Shown: positions 10,416 through 19,338, counted from the stretch's first letter. The stretch: DNA of 64,000 nt from Longispora sp047121295 (GCF_047121295.1 NZ_CP139447.1:2418001-2482000); one strand, 5' to 3'. The notes: a model not told the origin generated them from the sequence alone. Numbers and translations are program-made.

Positions 10416-13400
10416 ATGGAGTTCCGCCTGCTCGGCCCGCTGGAGGTACGCGACGGCGAGCAGGTGATCCCCGTGACGTCGTCCAGACAACGGGTCATGC
10501 TCGCGGCCCTGGCACTGCGGGCCGGCTCCGTCGTTCCCGTCGACGACCTCGTCGCCATCATCTGGGGCGAGTCCCCGCCGCCCTCCGCCCGCAGCGTGTT
10601 GCAGAGTCTGGCTCTCCGGCTCCGCAAGCTGCTCGGCCCGCACGTGCTCGTCACCCGGTCACCCGGCTACCTCCTCGACGTCGACCCCGACACCGTCGAC
10701 ACCGCCGCCGCCCGCCGGCTGCGGGCCGAGGCCGAGCGGGCCGCAGCGGCCGGTGACCTGGACACCGAGGCCGACCGGCTACGGTCGACACTGGCCCTGT
10801 GGCGGGGCCGGGCCCTCGTCGACGTCGACTCCGACCTGCTCCGCCGGGAGGACGCGGCCTGGTGGGCCGAATGGCACCTCGACACCCTCGAGCGCAGGAT
10901 CGTCGTCGACCTCGCCCTCGGCCGGGGTGGTCAGGCCATCGGCGAGCTGCGCGAACTCACCGCCGCGCACCCGTTCCGCGAACAGTTCCGGGTCCTGCTC
11001 GTCACAGCCCTGCACCAGACGGGCAGGCGGGCCGAGGCGCTCGCCGAGTACCAGGCCGCCCGCACCATCCTCATCGACGAGCTCGGCGTGGAGCCGGGCG
11101 CCAACCTGCGCCGCGCGCACCGCGAAGCCCTCGGCACCGAACCCGAGCCGCCCACCGAGCGGCCGGCCCCGGCCGCCCCGCCCGCGCCCGTCCCCGCCCA
11201 GTTGCCGCACGAGGCGTCGGGCTTCACCGGACGGGTCGCCGAACTGGCCGCGCTCGACGAGCTGGCGGCCGGACGTACCCCCGGAGTGGTGATCGTCGCC
11301 GTGACCGGGCCCGCCGGCGTCGGTAAGACCGCTTTCGTCGTGCACTGGGCGCACCGGAACCGGACGGCGTTCGCCGACGGCCAGCTCTACGCCGACCTGC
11401 GCGGCTTCGACGCCCGGCACCCGCCAGTGCCCCCGGCGGAGATCCTGCGGCAGTTCCTCCGCGCGCTCGGCGTGCCCCCGGCTGGCATGCCGGACAGCGC
11501 CGACGAACTCACCCAGCTGTACCGATCCACAGTGGCTGGTCGTCGCCTACTCGTGGTGCTGGACAACGCGGCGACCCCCGACCAGGTGCGGCCCCTGCTG
11601 CCAGGCGGCGACGGCTGTGTCGTCGTGGTCACCAGCCGCCGCCGACTCGGCGGACTGACCGCCAGGGACGGAGCCCGGACAGTCGCCCTGAACATGCTGT
11701 CGACCGCCGAGTCCCAGGAACTGCTCGCCGCCGTCGCCGGACGCGACCGGCTGCTCGCCGACCCGGACGCCGCCACCGAACTCGCCGCGCTCTGCGGTCA
11801 CCTGCCGCTGGCCCTGCGGATCGTCGCGGCCAACCTGGCCGCGACCCGGCTCGGTATCCGAGAGGTGGCCACCGAGCTCGGCCGGGGCGACCGGCTGGCC
11901 GCGCTGTCCTTCGCCGATGATCCGGAAACAGCCGTCGGGGCCGCTTTCGCCCTCTCCTACGCCGCACTGGAGCCGACCGAGCAGGCCATGTTCCGCCGGC
12001 TGTCGCTGTGCACCGGCCCCGACACGACCGTGGACATCGCCGCAGCGCTCGTGGACGGCGATCACGCCGACCCGGCCACCTTGCTGGGCGCCCTCGCGTC
12101 GGCGCACCTCGTGGAGGAGTACCGCCCGCGCCGCTACCGGCTGCATGACCTGCTGCGGCTGTACGCGACCGACCGCGCCACCGCCGAGGACCCGCCCGGG
12201 ACCCTCGCGGCCACCCGGCACCGGCTGCTGTCGACGTACCTGTCGACCACCGACGCGGCGTGCACCCTGCTGTTCCCCCACGCGCTCCGGGTGGCCATGC
12301 CGGCACTGGCCAGCCCACCGGTCGCCTTCGCCGACCGGCAGGCCGCGCTCGACTGGCTGGACCGCGAGCACGTCAACGTGCTGTTCGCGGTGGCCGACGC
12401 GGTCGGGGGTGGCGAGGCGCGGCTCGGCTGGTGCCTGACCGACGCGCTCCGCGGGTACTTCCTCTACAACAACGGCGGCACGCTCTGGCTGGACACGCTC
12501 ACCCTGATCGCCGACGCGGCCCGCGAGCACGCCGAGACCGGCGTCGAGGGCCTGATCACCCAGGCCATGGGCACCTATCACGACCAGCGGGGCGCCGCGG
12601 CCGACGCGACAGCCCACTACCTGCGCGCCGTCGAACTGCACCGGCGCGCCGGCAACACCCGCGCCGAGGCCAACACCCTCAACAATCTCTCCGCGACCGA
12701 CTTCGCCGCAGGGCGACTCGGCGAGGCGATCGAGCGCCTCCAGCGGGTGATCACGCTGTTCGGCCAGCTGCACAACCAGCACGGCGAGACGCTCGCCCGG
12801 CACAATCTCGGCCGGATCCTGCTCGCGGTGGGCCGGTTCCACGAGGCCGTCGGGCACGCGACCGCCGCGCTGGAGCTCACCCGGCAGCGGGAGTCCCGGT
12901 CGGAGGAGGGGCTCGCCCTGCACCTGCTGGGCCTGGTGCACGACCGCCTCGGACACACCGACGAGGCCCTCGCGGCACTGCACGCCGCCGCCGACATCCA
13001 TCAGGAGCTCGGCACCAGAATCGAGCTGGCCAGCGTCCACGCGGAGCTCGCCCTGACCTACCTCGGCAGCGGCCACCAGACCGAAGCGGCCCGGCACGCC
13101 GAACTCGGCGTGCGCCTGGCCCGGGAGAACGGCGGCACGTCGCGCGAACCGAGTACCCTGCACGCCCGCGCGATGGTGCACTACGAGGCGGGCGACACCG
13201 CGGCCGCCCGCCGCGACCTGGAGACAGCCCAGACACTCACCGCCGGAATCCAACGTCCGGTGGAGACGGACATCGCGACGGCGCTGGCCCTGGTCGTCCT
13301 GCGGGAGGGCGACGCCACTGGCGCCCTCGGACATGCCTACCGGGCACTGACGCTCTCCCGGCAATCGGGGAGCACCGCGCAGGAAGGCGACGCGCTGATC

Positions 13401-13562
13401 GCGGCCGCCGCGGCGCACCTGGCCCTCGGCGAGGCCCGACAAGCCGCGACGACAGCCCGACGAGCGGCGGTGATCCACCACGACAGCGGGTACCTGAGGG
13501 GGGAGCGCCGAGCCCGGCAGGCACTCGCCAGGGCCACAGCCCAGGGCTGGACCACCGCCTGA
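10416..13562 (+). CDS. AfsR/SARP-type regulator: BTAD + NB-ARC + TPR
   Basis: 1048 aa, start supported by AGGAGG upstream. Domain order: OmpR/SARP-like winged-helix DNA-binding domain (about 1-92, beginning MEFRLLGPLEV), BTAD domain (about 93-240, ending in the typical DELGVEPG), STAND/NB-ARC ATPase with P-loop GPAGVGKTAF near residue 302, LLVVLDNA Walker-B-like segment and GHLPLALRI (near 460), then TPR-like repeats (about 700-1040). These proteins activate transcription from promoters with 11-bp-spaced direct repeats, gated by ATP and ligand binding. It lies downstream of the toxin locus on the same strand, which suggests but does not prove local control. Its own promoter region shows no clear direct repeats. 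Confidence 0.92.
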   Translation: MEFRLLGPLEVRDGEQVIPVTSSRQRVMLAALALRAGSVVPVDDLVAIIWGESPPPSARSVLQSLALRLRKLLGPHVLVTRSPGYLLDVDPDTVDTAAARRLRAEAERAAAAGDLDTEADRLRSTLALWRGRALVDVDSDLLRREDAAWWAEWHLDTLERRIVVDLALGRGGQAIGELRELTAAHPFREQFRVLLVTALHQTGRRAEALAEYQAARTILIDELGVEPGANLRRAHREALGTEPEPPTERPAPAAPPAPVPAQLPHEASGFTGRVAELAALDELAAGRTPGVVIVAVTGPAGVGKTAFVVHWAHRNRTAFADGQLYADLRGFDARHPPVPPAEILRQFLRALGVPPAGMPDSADELTQLYRSTVAGRRLLVVLDNAATPDQVRPLLPGGDGCVVVVTSRRRLGGLTARDGARTVALNMLSTAESQELLAAVAGRDRLLADPDAATELAALCGHLPLALRIVAANLAATRLGIREVATELGRGDRLAALSFADDPETAVGAAFALSYAALEPTEQAMFRRLSLCTGPDTTVDIAAALVDGDHADPATLLGALASAHLVEEYRPRRYRLHDLLRLYATDRATAEDPPGTLAATRHRLLSTYLSTTDAACTLLFPHALRVAMPALASPPVAFADRQAALDWLDREHVNVLFAVADAVGGGEARLGWCLTDALRGYFLYNNGGTLWLDTLTLIADAAREHAETGVEGLITQAMGTYHDQRGAAADATAHYLRAVELHRRAGNTRAEANTLNNLSATDFAAGRLGEAIERLQRVITLFGQLHNQHGETLARHNLGRILLAVGRFHEAVGHATAALELTRQRESRSEEGLALHLLGLVHDRLGHTDEALAALHAAADIHQELGTRIELASVHAELALTYLGSGHQTEAARHAELGVRLARENGGTSREPSTLHARAMVHYEAGDTAAARRDLETAQTLTAGIQRPVETDIATALALVVLREGDATGALGHAYRALTLSRQSGSTAQEGDALIAAAAAHLALGEARQAATTARRAAVIHHDSGYLRGERRARQALARATAQGWTTA

Positions 13563-13564
13563 CC

Positions 13565-13747
13565 GTGAGCCCGGGTCGCGGTGCGACGGGGGCGGCGAAT
13601 CGTGCCTGGGATGCCCGGCTGGAGAAGCTCACCAACCTCGACGCGCTGCCCGACGCTGTCGGATTCACCGTGGTCTGCTCCCCGGTCAAGCTCGCCGGGC
13701 TCGGTGCGGGCTGGACCCGGGTGGTCGCGGTCGTCGACGGGGCTTGA
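13565..13747 (+). pseudogene. C-terminal remnant of a cyclase-family (kynurenine-formamidase-like) protein
   Basis: A 60-codon open frame starting at GTG two bases after the BTAD gene stop. From memory of the family, its sequence (LEKLTNLDALP, then SPVKLAGLGAGWTR, then VAVVD) resembles the C-terminal end of cyclase-family metal hydrolases. The metal-binding HxGTHxD region and about 200 upstream residues are absent. It is therefore probably a truncated relic rather than a functional small protein. It ends 10 bases before the convergent MerR gene. Confidence 0.5.
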
Positions 13748-13756
13748 GCCGGTGGC

Positions 13757-14218
13757 TCAGTCGGCGGTGTGCGCCCACAACTGATCGGCGTCTCCCGCGG
13801 CGAGCCGGCCGCGGTAGACGTCGATCTTGTGATTGATGAGCTTGAGGTTCACCCGGAGCTCGGCGATCCTGGCGGTCACGTCGGCGCTGTGGGCCTCCAT
13901 GAGCGCCAGCCGCTCCTCCTCGTTGCCGTGGCCGGCGGCCACCAGCTCGGCGTACCGGCGGATGGTCTTGATGGGCATGCCGGTGGCCCGCAGCTTGGTG
14001 CAGACCGAGATCCAGTTCAGGTCGAGCTCGTGGTAACGCCGCCGGCCGCCGCTCGTACGGTCCACGTCGGTGATGACCAGGCCGGCGCGTTCGTAGTAGC
14101 GGAGCGTGTGGGCGCTGACCCCGGTGCGCCGGGCCGCCTCCGCGATGCTCATACCCGGCTCACCGGCGGGGCGGGTGGGCTTCGGCCTGGGCCGCGACTG
14201 CGTCTTGACTTCGAGCAC
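13757..14218 (-). CDS. MerR-family transcriptional regulator
   Basis: 153 aa from a GTG start. The N-terminal winged helix has the family hallmarks (SIAEAARRTGVSAHTLRYYERAGL, split here as SIAEAARRTGVS and AHTLRYYERAGL, then GGRRRYHELDL), followed by a long dimerisation coiled coil and no C-terminal cysteine metal site, so it is of the drug/organic-ligand sensing type. The GTG start is preceded on the minus strand by TAGGAT seven bases upstream, consistent with a leaderless mRNA; an alternative ATG at 14152 would remove a basic 22-residue extension. It is divergent from an MFS exporter whose promoter has the MerR-type 19-bp spacer, so it very likely controls that gene and itself. Confidence 0.9.
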   Translation of the reverse strand: MLEVKTQSRPRPKPTRPAGEPGMSIAEAARRTGVSAHTLRYYERAGLVITDVDRTSGGRRRYHELDLNWISVCTKLRATGMPIKTIRRYAELVAAGHGNEEERLALMEAHSADVTARIAELRVNLKLINHKIDVYRGRLAAGDADQLWAHTAD

Positions 14219-14235
14219 GCTCTAAATCCTAGCGT
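14205..14235 (+). promoter_or_regulatory. MerR-type promoter with 19-bp spacer driving the MFS gene
   Basis: TTGACT (14205-14210) and TAGCGT (14230-14235) are separated by 19 bases, the over-long spacer typical of MerR-activated promoters. The spacer holds an imperfect dyad TTCGAGC / GCTCTAA. On the opposite strand TAGGAT (14231-14226) overlaps the same -10, giving two divergent overlapping promoters, so one bound MerR dimer can control both genes. Confidence 0.75.
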
Positions 14236-14258
14236 TGTCGCCAGTCGCCCGAGAGCCC

Positions 14259-15722
14259 ATGGATCGGACTGGAATGACCGAACTCAACCAACGACAACGC
14301 TCGCTGGTGCTGGGCATCTGCTGCGCCAGCATGATCGTCGTGGTCATGGACATCTCCATCGTCAACACCGCCCTGCCGACGATCCACCGTGATCTGCGGG
14401 CCTCGGTGACCGGCCTGCAGTGGACCATCGACGCGTACACCCTCGTACTGGCCAGCTTCCTACTGCTGGCCGGATCCACCGCCGACCGGATCGGCCGCAA
14501 GCGGGTGTTCGTGATCGGCCTCGCGGTGTTCGGCCTCGGTTCGCTGCTGTGCGGCCTGGCGCCGAGCATCGGCTGGCTGAACGCGGCGCGCGCCGTGCAG
14601 GCCGTCGGAGGCACCATGCTCAACCCGGTCGCGATGGCGATCATCGCCACCACGTTCACCGTTCCCACCGAGCGGGCCAAGGCCATCGGCGTGTTCGGCT
14701 CGATGTCGGGGCTGTCGCTGGCGCTCGGCCCGATCCTCGGCGGCGCACTGGTCGACACGTTCGGCTGGCGCTCCATCTTCTGGATCAACGTGCCGATCGT
14801 GCTCGTCGCGATCGTCCTCACCGCGCTGTTCGTGCCCGAGTCCCGCGCGCCCCGGGCCCGCCGGTTCGATCCGGTCGGCCAGTTCCTGGTGATCGTCGTC
14901 CTGGGCAGCGTCGTGTACGCGATCATCGAGGCCAACAGGCGGGGCTGGAGTTCGCCGACGATCCTCGTCCTGCTGGCCGTCGCTGCGCTGGGCGCGGTGG
15001 GGGTCATCGGCTACGAGTCGCGCCGCGCAGACCCGCTCCTGGAGCTGCGGCTGTTCCGCAGCGTGCCGTTCAGCTCGGCGATCCTGATGGCCCTGTTCGC
15101 GCTGTGCGCGTTCGGCGCCTTCCTGTTCGTGACCACGCTGTATCTGCAGGACGTGCGGGGCATGACCGCCCTGAGGGCCGGGCTGAGCCTGTTGCCGGTC
15201 GGCGCGCTGATCGCGGTGCTGTCCCCGTACACCGGAAAGCTGGTCGGCGCGCGGGGTCCCCGGCTGCCACTGATGGTCTCCGGCGCCGCGCTGGCCCTCG
15301 GCGGCCTCCTGTCGCTGCTGTTCGAGCCGGCCACCCCACTGGTGCTGGTGCTCGCGGTGTATCTGTTGTTCGGCGTCTTCCAGGGCACCGTCAATCCGCC
15401 GATCACCAACACCGCCGTCTCGGGCATGCCGCGCTCGATGGCCGGCGTGGCGACGTCGCTGGCCTCCGCCGGCCGGCAGACCGGCACCACACTCGGCGTC
15501 GCGATCGCCGGGACGATCGTGGGCTCGGTCAGCGGCGGCACGGCGTTCACCGACTCCGAGCATGGGGTGTGGTGGATGGTGTTCGGCCTCGGCGTCGGCA
15601 TCCTGGCGCTGGGGCTGATCAGCACCGGCGCCTGGGCCAAGGGCACCGCCGCGCGGGCAGCGGCGCTGTTCGAGGAGGTGGACCGGGGCGCGGTCCCCGC
15701 CCCGAGTCCCAGCCGGAGCTGA
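14259..15722 (+). CDS. MFS drug exporter, DHA2 (EmrB/QacA-like) family
   Basis: About 487 aa, a 14-TM-type drug:proton antiporter in the plasma membrane. Seen: motif A-like GSTADRIGRKRVF in the loop after TM2, motif C-like LALGPILGGALV in TM5, and repeated hydrophobic helices along the whole length. The start at ATG 14259 is preferred over the upstream TTG at 14235 because that TTG lies inside the -10 element; ATG 14274 is an equally plausible start. It is divergently transcribed from the MerR gene and has a MerR-type promoter, so substrate-induced efflux is likely. The substrate cannot be told from the sequence. A hairpin terminator follows. Confidence 0.9.
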   Translation: MDRTGMTELNQRQRSLVLGICCASMIVVVMDISIVNTALPTIHRDLRASVTGLQWTIDAYTLVLASFLLLAGSTADRIGRKRVFVIGLAVFGLGSLLCGLAPSIGWLNAARAVQAVGGTMLNPVAMAIIATTFTVPTERAKAIGVFGSMSGLSLALGPILGGALVDTFGWRSIFWINVPIVLVAIVLTALFVPESRAPRARRFDPVGQFLVIVVLGSVVYAIIEANRRGWSSPTILVLLAVAALGAVGVIGYESRRADPLLELRLFRSVPFSSAILMALFALCAFGAFLFVTTLYLQDVRGMTALRAGLSLLPVGALIAVLSPYTGKLVGARGPRLPLMVSGAALALGGLLSLLFEPATPLVLVLAVYLLFGVFQGTVNPPITNTAVSGMPRSMAGVATSLASAGRQTGTTLGVAIAGTIVGSVSGGTAFTDSEHGVWWMVFGLGVGILALGLISTGAWAKGTAARAAALFEEVDRGAVPAPSPSRS

Positions 15723-15732
15723 GACCGCGGAG

Positions 15733-15757
15733 AGCGACCACCGCGGGGGCGGTCGCT
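15733..15757 (+). terminator. Rho-independent-like terminator after MFS gene
   Basis: Stem AGCGACC / GGTCGCT with an 11-nt GC-rich loop, followed directly by TTC. It lies 11 bases after the MFS stop. Confidence 0.6.
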
Positions 15758-16022
15758 TTCCGCTGTGCGTTTCGCGGCGGGTCAGCCCGTGGCGGGAGAC
15801 GCGCCGTTCTGGCTCACGATGGCGGGCGATCCGCCGCCCGCGCCGGTGACCGGTGCCGCAATGGGTGACCAACTTCAACTGTCGGTGGACGGCGTGCCGG
15901 GCGGGTCCGCGGCGGGCGGCGCGTGCGGGCCCGCCGGGGGAGCGGATCCACCGTGCCGGGCCGGCACGCGCAGCGGACGCGGTGCCGCCTCGGTACGGAC
16001 CGGCGTGATGAGTATGTCGCTG
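15758..16022. other. Intergenic stretch, no gene recognised
   Basis: Between the MFS terminator and the convergent DUF6891-type gene. Open frames exist on both strands but show no recognisable domain or ribosome-binding site, and are explained by high GC content. I see no RNA gene or repeat. Confidence 0.5.
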
Positions 16023-16937
16023 TCAGCCCCGCAGGCGGCGGCGCCAGTCCACGGTGACGGTGATGGCCCTGCCGGCGTCGCCGTCCCAGTCGACGTTGAG
16101 GCCCGTCGTCTCCAGGGCGGCCACGACCTCGCGGCCGATCGCCACGGTCGTGTCGGACGCATCGTCGAAGCCGCCGTAGAGGAGCGTCAGTCCGCGTCCG
16201 GCCGTCGCGGCGTCGGTGCACTGGGCGTGGAAGTAGACGAAGCCGCGCGCGCCGGGCTCGGCCTCGGCGCCGATCTCGGCATGGCCGCAGCTGCGACAGC
16301 AGGCGAAGTTCTCCCGGGCCGTGATGCCGGCCTGCCACAGGGCGGTGAACGCGCGGGTCAGCCGCTCCGGATCGGTCTCGCCCCGCCAGCCGGCCTGCTC
16401 GGCGACGCGCTCCAACCACATCCGGTCGACCAGCGCCCGGGCCTGCTCGGGCGAGACGGGCCGACGATCCTTCGTGACCAGGTAGTCCTCGGCGACCTCG
16501 GCCAGTTCGGACCGGGTGGCGTAGCCGCCGACCAGCACCTGGCGTACCCGCGCCTCCAGCGCGTGGCGCTCCTCGTCGTCCAGGTCGAGCGGCGGCGCCT
16601 CGGGAGCCGGGTCCATCTCGACGGGCGACCAGGTGACACCGGCGTCCCAGTCGGCCCGCCCGTCGGCCCAGCCGACCAGTGCCGTGATCACGGCCTCGGG
16701 CTCGGTGACCTCCGCCTGGAAGTGCCGGTCGGCGCCGCCGTCGCGGTACTCCATCGTGTAGTCGGCGTCCGTCTCGTGCCAGACCTGGGCGAAGACGTCA
16801 GGCAGGTCCGGTATCCGCTGCGCCACCAGGAACCGGTCACCGCTGCCGCCGATGCGCCGGACGAGCTCAGCCAACGCCGCGGCGGACGGCCGAACGTGCC
16901 GGTCCCCGCTTTCGGTCTCCACCATGATCTCCAGCAC
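16023..16937 (-). CDS. DUF6891-like protein of unknown function
   Basis: About 304 aa from GTG 16937, which is preceded by CAGACT six bases upstream (possible leaderless transcript); ATG 16925 is the alternative start. The N-terminal part contains a short domain ending in a Trp/Asp-rich segment. The C-terminal half (from about residue 175) has ENFACCRSCGHAEIG, a cysteine-rich motif, then GFVYFHAQ and LLYGGFDD, which I associate with the DUF6891 family. No signal peptide or membrane helix. Function unknown; the cysteines could bind metal. It follows the GNAT gene on the same strand after 38 bases. Confidence 0.7.
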   Translation of the reverse strand: MLEIMVETESGDRHVRPSAAALAELVRRIGGSGDRFLVAQRIPDLPDVFAQVWHETDADYTMEYRDGGADRHFQAEVTEPEAVITALVGWADGRADWDAGVTWSPVEMDPAPEAPPLDLDDEERHALEARVRQVLVGGYATRSELAEVAEDYLVTKDRRPVSPEQARALVDRMWLERVAEQAGWRGETDPERLTRAFTALWQAGITARENFACCRSCGHAEIGAEAEPGARGFVYFHAQCTDAATAGRGLTLLYGGFDDASDTTVAIGREVVAALETTGLNVDWDGDAGRAITVTVDWRRRLRG

Positions 16938-16975
16938 GCGCCGAGTCTGACACATCCCCGCGCCCGGCCCGCTCC

Positions 16976-17509
16976 TTAGTCTGACCCCAGGACGAGGGCT
17001 CCGCTCTCGTTCGCGCACAGGACTTTTGACATCTCCATCTCGGTCAGGCCCTCGCCGTGCTCGTAGGGCGCGGTGTGACCGGTCTCGGTGAAGCCGAGCC
17101 GGCGGTAGGCGTTGACGGCGGGTTGGTTGTGGGTGCCGACGTCCAGTCGGAGCTCTGTGCGGCCGTGCTCGACGGACCAGGCGGCGACCGCTTCGGTGAG
17201 CCGGTCGAGCAGACCCAGGCCCCGGGCCTCCGGCCGGATGTAGACCCCGTAGATGAAGGTCAGCTCGCCCTCGGCGGAGCCGATCACGGAGCCGAGCAGC
17301 CGGCCGTCGGAGACCGCGACGAACTGGGAGACTTCGTCGCCCGTGGAGTTCTTCGCGATCTGTTCGGTCCAGAACTCGACCGGCCGGGCCCGCACCTCGG
17401 CAAGGGTGCTGCCGAACGCGAGTGGCGCGGTGGCCAGCGCCTCGAGCCGCAGCGCCCGGACGGTGGCCGCGTCGCCTGGGGTGACCCGCCTGATGATGAT
17501 CTCTGCCAT
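16976..17509 (-). CDS. GNAT-family N-acetyltransferase
   Basis: 177 aa. The ATG at 17509 is chosen because the protein then begins with the family's first beta strand (MAEIIIRRVTPGDA) and because TACAAC sits six bases upstream, a leaderless arrangement. Acetyl-CoA-binding motif A is visible as GVYIRPEARGLGLLDRLTEA (R/Q-x-x-G-x-G/A), followed by LRLDVGTHNQPAVNAYRRLGF, given here in pieces (LRLDVGTHNQPAVN, AYRRLGF), the usual motif B. Likely acetylates a small molecule or protein amine in the cytosol; substrate unknown. Confidence 0.88.
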   Translation of the reverse strand: MAEIIIRRVTPGDAATVRALRLEALATAPLAFGSTLAEVRARPVEFWTEQIAKNSTGDEVSQFVAVSDGRLLGSVIGSAEGELTFIYGVYIRPEARGLGLLDRLTEAVAAWSVEHGRTELRLDVGTHNQPAVNAYRRLGFTETGHTAPYEHGEGLTEMEMSKVLCANESGALVLGSD

Positions 17510-17574
17510 TGCGTTGTTGTACGCGGCCACGCCAGCGACGGCAAGGCGTTTTCCCAGTTCAGGCCGGCCAGGGC

Positions 17575-17686
17575 TCAGCCGGGCCGGCCGTTGACCGCTA
17601 GAACTCGTTGGGCCGTTTGGAGACCCACTAGAGCCCGGGTGCCCTGGCCGCATCCGATATCAAGAACTCGGCGAGCCGGTACTCAT
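17575..17686 (-). pseudogene. Relic of a SAM-dependent methyltransferase start
   Basis: GGAGG and ATG at 17686 form an excellent translation start, but the frame stops after eight codons. In another frame immediately following, VLDIGCGQGTRALVG (SAM motif I of class I methyltransferases) is readable before a stop at 17575. The roughly 40 residues normally before motif I and the rest of the enzyme are missing, so this looks like a gene broken by an internal deletion and frameshift. Confidence 0.5.
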
Positions 17687-17724
17687 GTTCGTTCCTCCGC
17701 CTGGACGCCCAGTGGCCGGGCAGG

Positions 17725-18189
17725 TCAGGCCGACGCCGGAAGGCTGAGGAACGCCCCGATCAGGCGCAGGTGCCTCGGGGTGAGGCCGACCCGGCGTGGC
17801 GGGCTGATCGCGGGGGTCGGCACGGGGAGGTCCGGCCATAGCGGCCGGCTGGTGACCGCGCCGCGCAGCCCGAGGTGGTCTCGCAGGTCGTCGTCCGTCC
17901 ACACCATCGGCCGACCGGTGGCCGCGGCCCGCCGGCCGCCCGCCTCCTTCCACCACGTGTCGGGGATCGGGGCCAACGGCCCGGCGGCCTCCTCCACCAG
18001 GTACTCCGGGGCCGGCAGGACCGGGAGTTCCGGCAGCCCGAGCGCCTGGGCGGGGAGGCGATGTGCTGCTGCCAGGTGCTGTGCCACCTGATGTCGGCCC
18101 CGGCGGCGTGCGCCCGGGCGAATGCTCCACGCCGCCGGAGGCCGGAGAGTTCCAGGGCACGCAGCCAGCTCCGTTCGGGCGCGTACCGC
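17725..18189 (-). pseudogene. Frameshifted remnant of a HAD-domain protein
   Basis: Two frames together read as one HAD-like protein. The upstream part (from 18189) reads YAPERSWLRALELSG and GADIRWHSTWQ. A frame change near 18080 then leads into ALGLPELPVLPAPEYL, PMVWTDDDLRDHL and a C-terminal ISPPRRVGLTPRHLRLIGAF. The order and motifs fit small HAD-fold proteins (…W.STW… LGLP-LPV … W-DD-D/E). The N-terminal DxDG nucleophile motif is absent, so the gene is both truncated and frameshifted. Confidence 0.55.
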
Positions 18190-18720
18190 CACTGCCGCCG
18201 GATCGCGCTAATTGGGTTGGGGCTGCCGGTTCCGGCGTCCTAGAGTTCTCGCCATGATCTGAGTCCTGGACGGCCCCGGCCGCCGCGCGACGGAAGTACC
18301 CGCGCCGCGGTGCTGGTGCGCGCCGTCACGGCGTCCACGACTCACATCACGGAAGGTTCCCGCATGTCCGCAGCACCTGTCGCCCTGTACCCCTTCGTGC
18401 GTGTCTTGAAGACGTGTGCGTCAACCCGGCTTTGTGTCCCCGCCGGCGGTCGCGGTGTCGACCATCCGAGTCGGCCGGGCTGGGCGGTCGTGGTGCGGGG
18501 CCTGCGTCCGGATGTCCGTCGGCTGCGGGGCGGCGTGGACATGCCGCGCCGTCGCGGAGGTCGTCTCCGGCGCGTCGACAGCGGCTTCGGGGCCCGGGGG
18601 CACCGGCGCTCGGGTTGGCCTCAGCCGGTGATGGTGTCCGGTCGGCGGGTGCCGACGTACGGCCGCCGGTGAGGACTCGCGCGGCCGTGTGCGCCGTCCG
18701 CACGACAGGACATCCCTCGC
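18190..18720 (+). other. Mostly gene-free stretch; possible small ORF 18364-18672
   Basis: The only ORF with a good ribosome-binding site is at ATG 18364, with GGAAGG seven bases upstream. It begins MSAAPVALYPFVRVLKT and becomes Arg/Gly-rich. I recognise no family; the first 20 residues faintly recall transporter N-termini, so it may be a relic. No RNA gene or repeat seen. Confidence 0.3.
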
Positions 18721-18753
18721 GGTAAGACGCCGGTAAGGACACGTCCCTAGCGT
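18721..18753 (+). promoter_or_regulatory. SARP/AfsR-like direct-repeat operator and promoter of the I36 gene
   Basis: GGTAAG occurs at 18721-18726 and again at 18732-18737, exactly 11 bases apart. A -10-like TAGCGT at 18748-18753 begins about 9-10 bases after the second repeat. Known SARP/AfsR sites are 11-bp-phased heptamer repeats placed about 8 bp before the -10. The next gene but one (19350) is a BTAD-type regulator. Confidence 0.55.
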
Positions 18754-18793
18754 CTCCGGCATCCACCACGGAGGACGAACCTGAGGAGTGGCC

Positions 18794-19264
18794 ATGTCCG
18801 TACAGGGAAGATCGATCCACCTCACCCGTCGCATCGCGGTCGCGGTGAGCCTGCTCGTGGTACTGCTCGGCGGCATGGCGGGCCCCGCCGCCGCCAGCGA
18901 CCGGGCCCCGGCCGGCGCGCACCAGGCGGTCGACACCCGCACCGGTGCCCTGCTGGCCGCCTGGGAGTGTGATCCCGGCGCGTTCTGCGTCTGGGACGGC
19001 ACCGGCGGCACCGGCAACCGGTGCAGCTGGCAGAACGCCGACAACGACTGGCGCTACGGCTCGATCACGTGCTGGTGGGCGCAGAACGGCTACGTGCACT
19101 CGATGTACAACAACGGCCAGAACCAGAGCTACTGGGGCGTCGCGTTCTACTTCGACGCCAACTACCAGTACCTGGCCGGCTGCCTGCACCAGGGCTGGCA
19201 GTGGGACGGCGTCAACGGGGGCATGAACCTGCGCTCGCACCGGTGGGTGGGCTCCGCCTGCTGA
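18794..19264 (+). CDS. Secreted peptidase inhibitor I36-like protein
   Basis: 156 aa. ATG 18794 follows GAGGAG by five bases. Signal peptide: basic n-region (TRRIAV), hydrophobic core (VAVSLLVVLLGGMAG), cleavage around PAAAS. The mature part begins with a typical beta/gamma-crystallin-like I36 pattern, CDPGAFCVWDG, and carries further cysteines (RCSWQN, SITCWW, AGCLHQGW, GSAC) that could pair into disulfides. The family includes Streptomyces metalloproteinase inhibitors. Likely extracellular protection against proteases, or a related secreted role. It has a SARP-like promoter and is followed by a hairpin. Confidence 0.8.
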   Translation: MSVQGRSIHLTRRIAVAVSLLVVLLGGMAGPAAASDRAPAGAHQAVDTRTGALLAAWECDPGAFCVWDGTGGTGNRCSWQNADNDWRYGSITCWWAQNGYVHSMYNNGQNQSYWGVAFYFDANYQYLAGCLHQGWQWDGVNGGMNLRSHRWVGSAC

Positions 19265-19281
19265 ACCATCGACGGGTACCA

Positions 19282-19307
19282 CCGCCCCGGCCGACCGGTC
19301 GGGGCGG
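19282..19307 (+). terminator. Hairpin after I36 gene
   Basis: Stem CCGCCCCG / CGGGGCGG (8 bp) with a 10-nt loop that itself contains the palindrome ACCGGT, 17 bases after the stop. No U-tract. Confidence 0.6.
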
Positions 19308-19338
19308 CTCCGTCACGTCTGCGGGGCCCCGCGCCGAC

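Noticed and set aside
15765..16979. Plus-strand open frame of about 400 codons opposite the DUF6891-like gene
   Set aside because: Antisense shadow; the minus strand has the cysteine motif and a sensible start.
17509..18790. tRNA or structured ncRNA in the gap around 18.2-18.7 kb
   Set aside because: No cloverleaf or T-loop consensus found by eye; only GC-rich pairing expected by chance.
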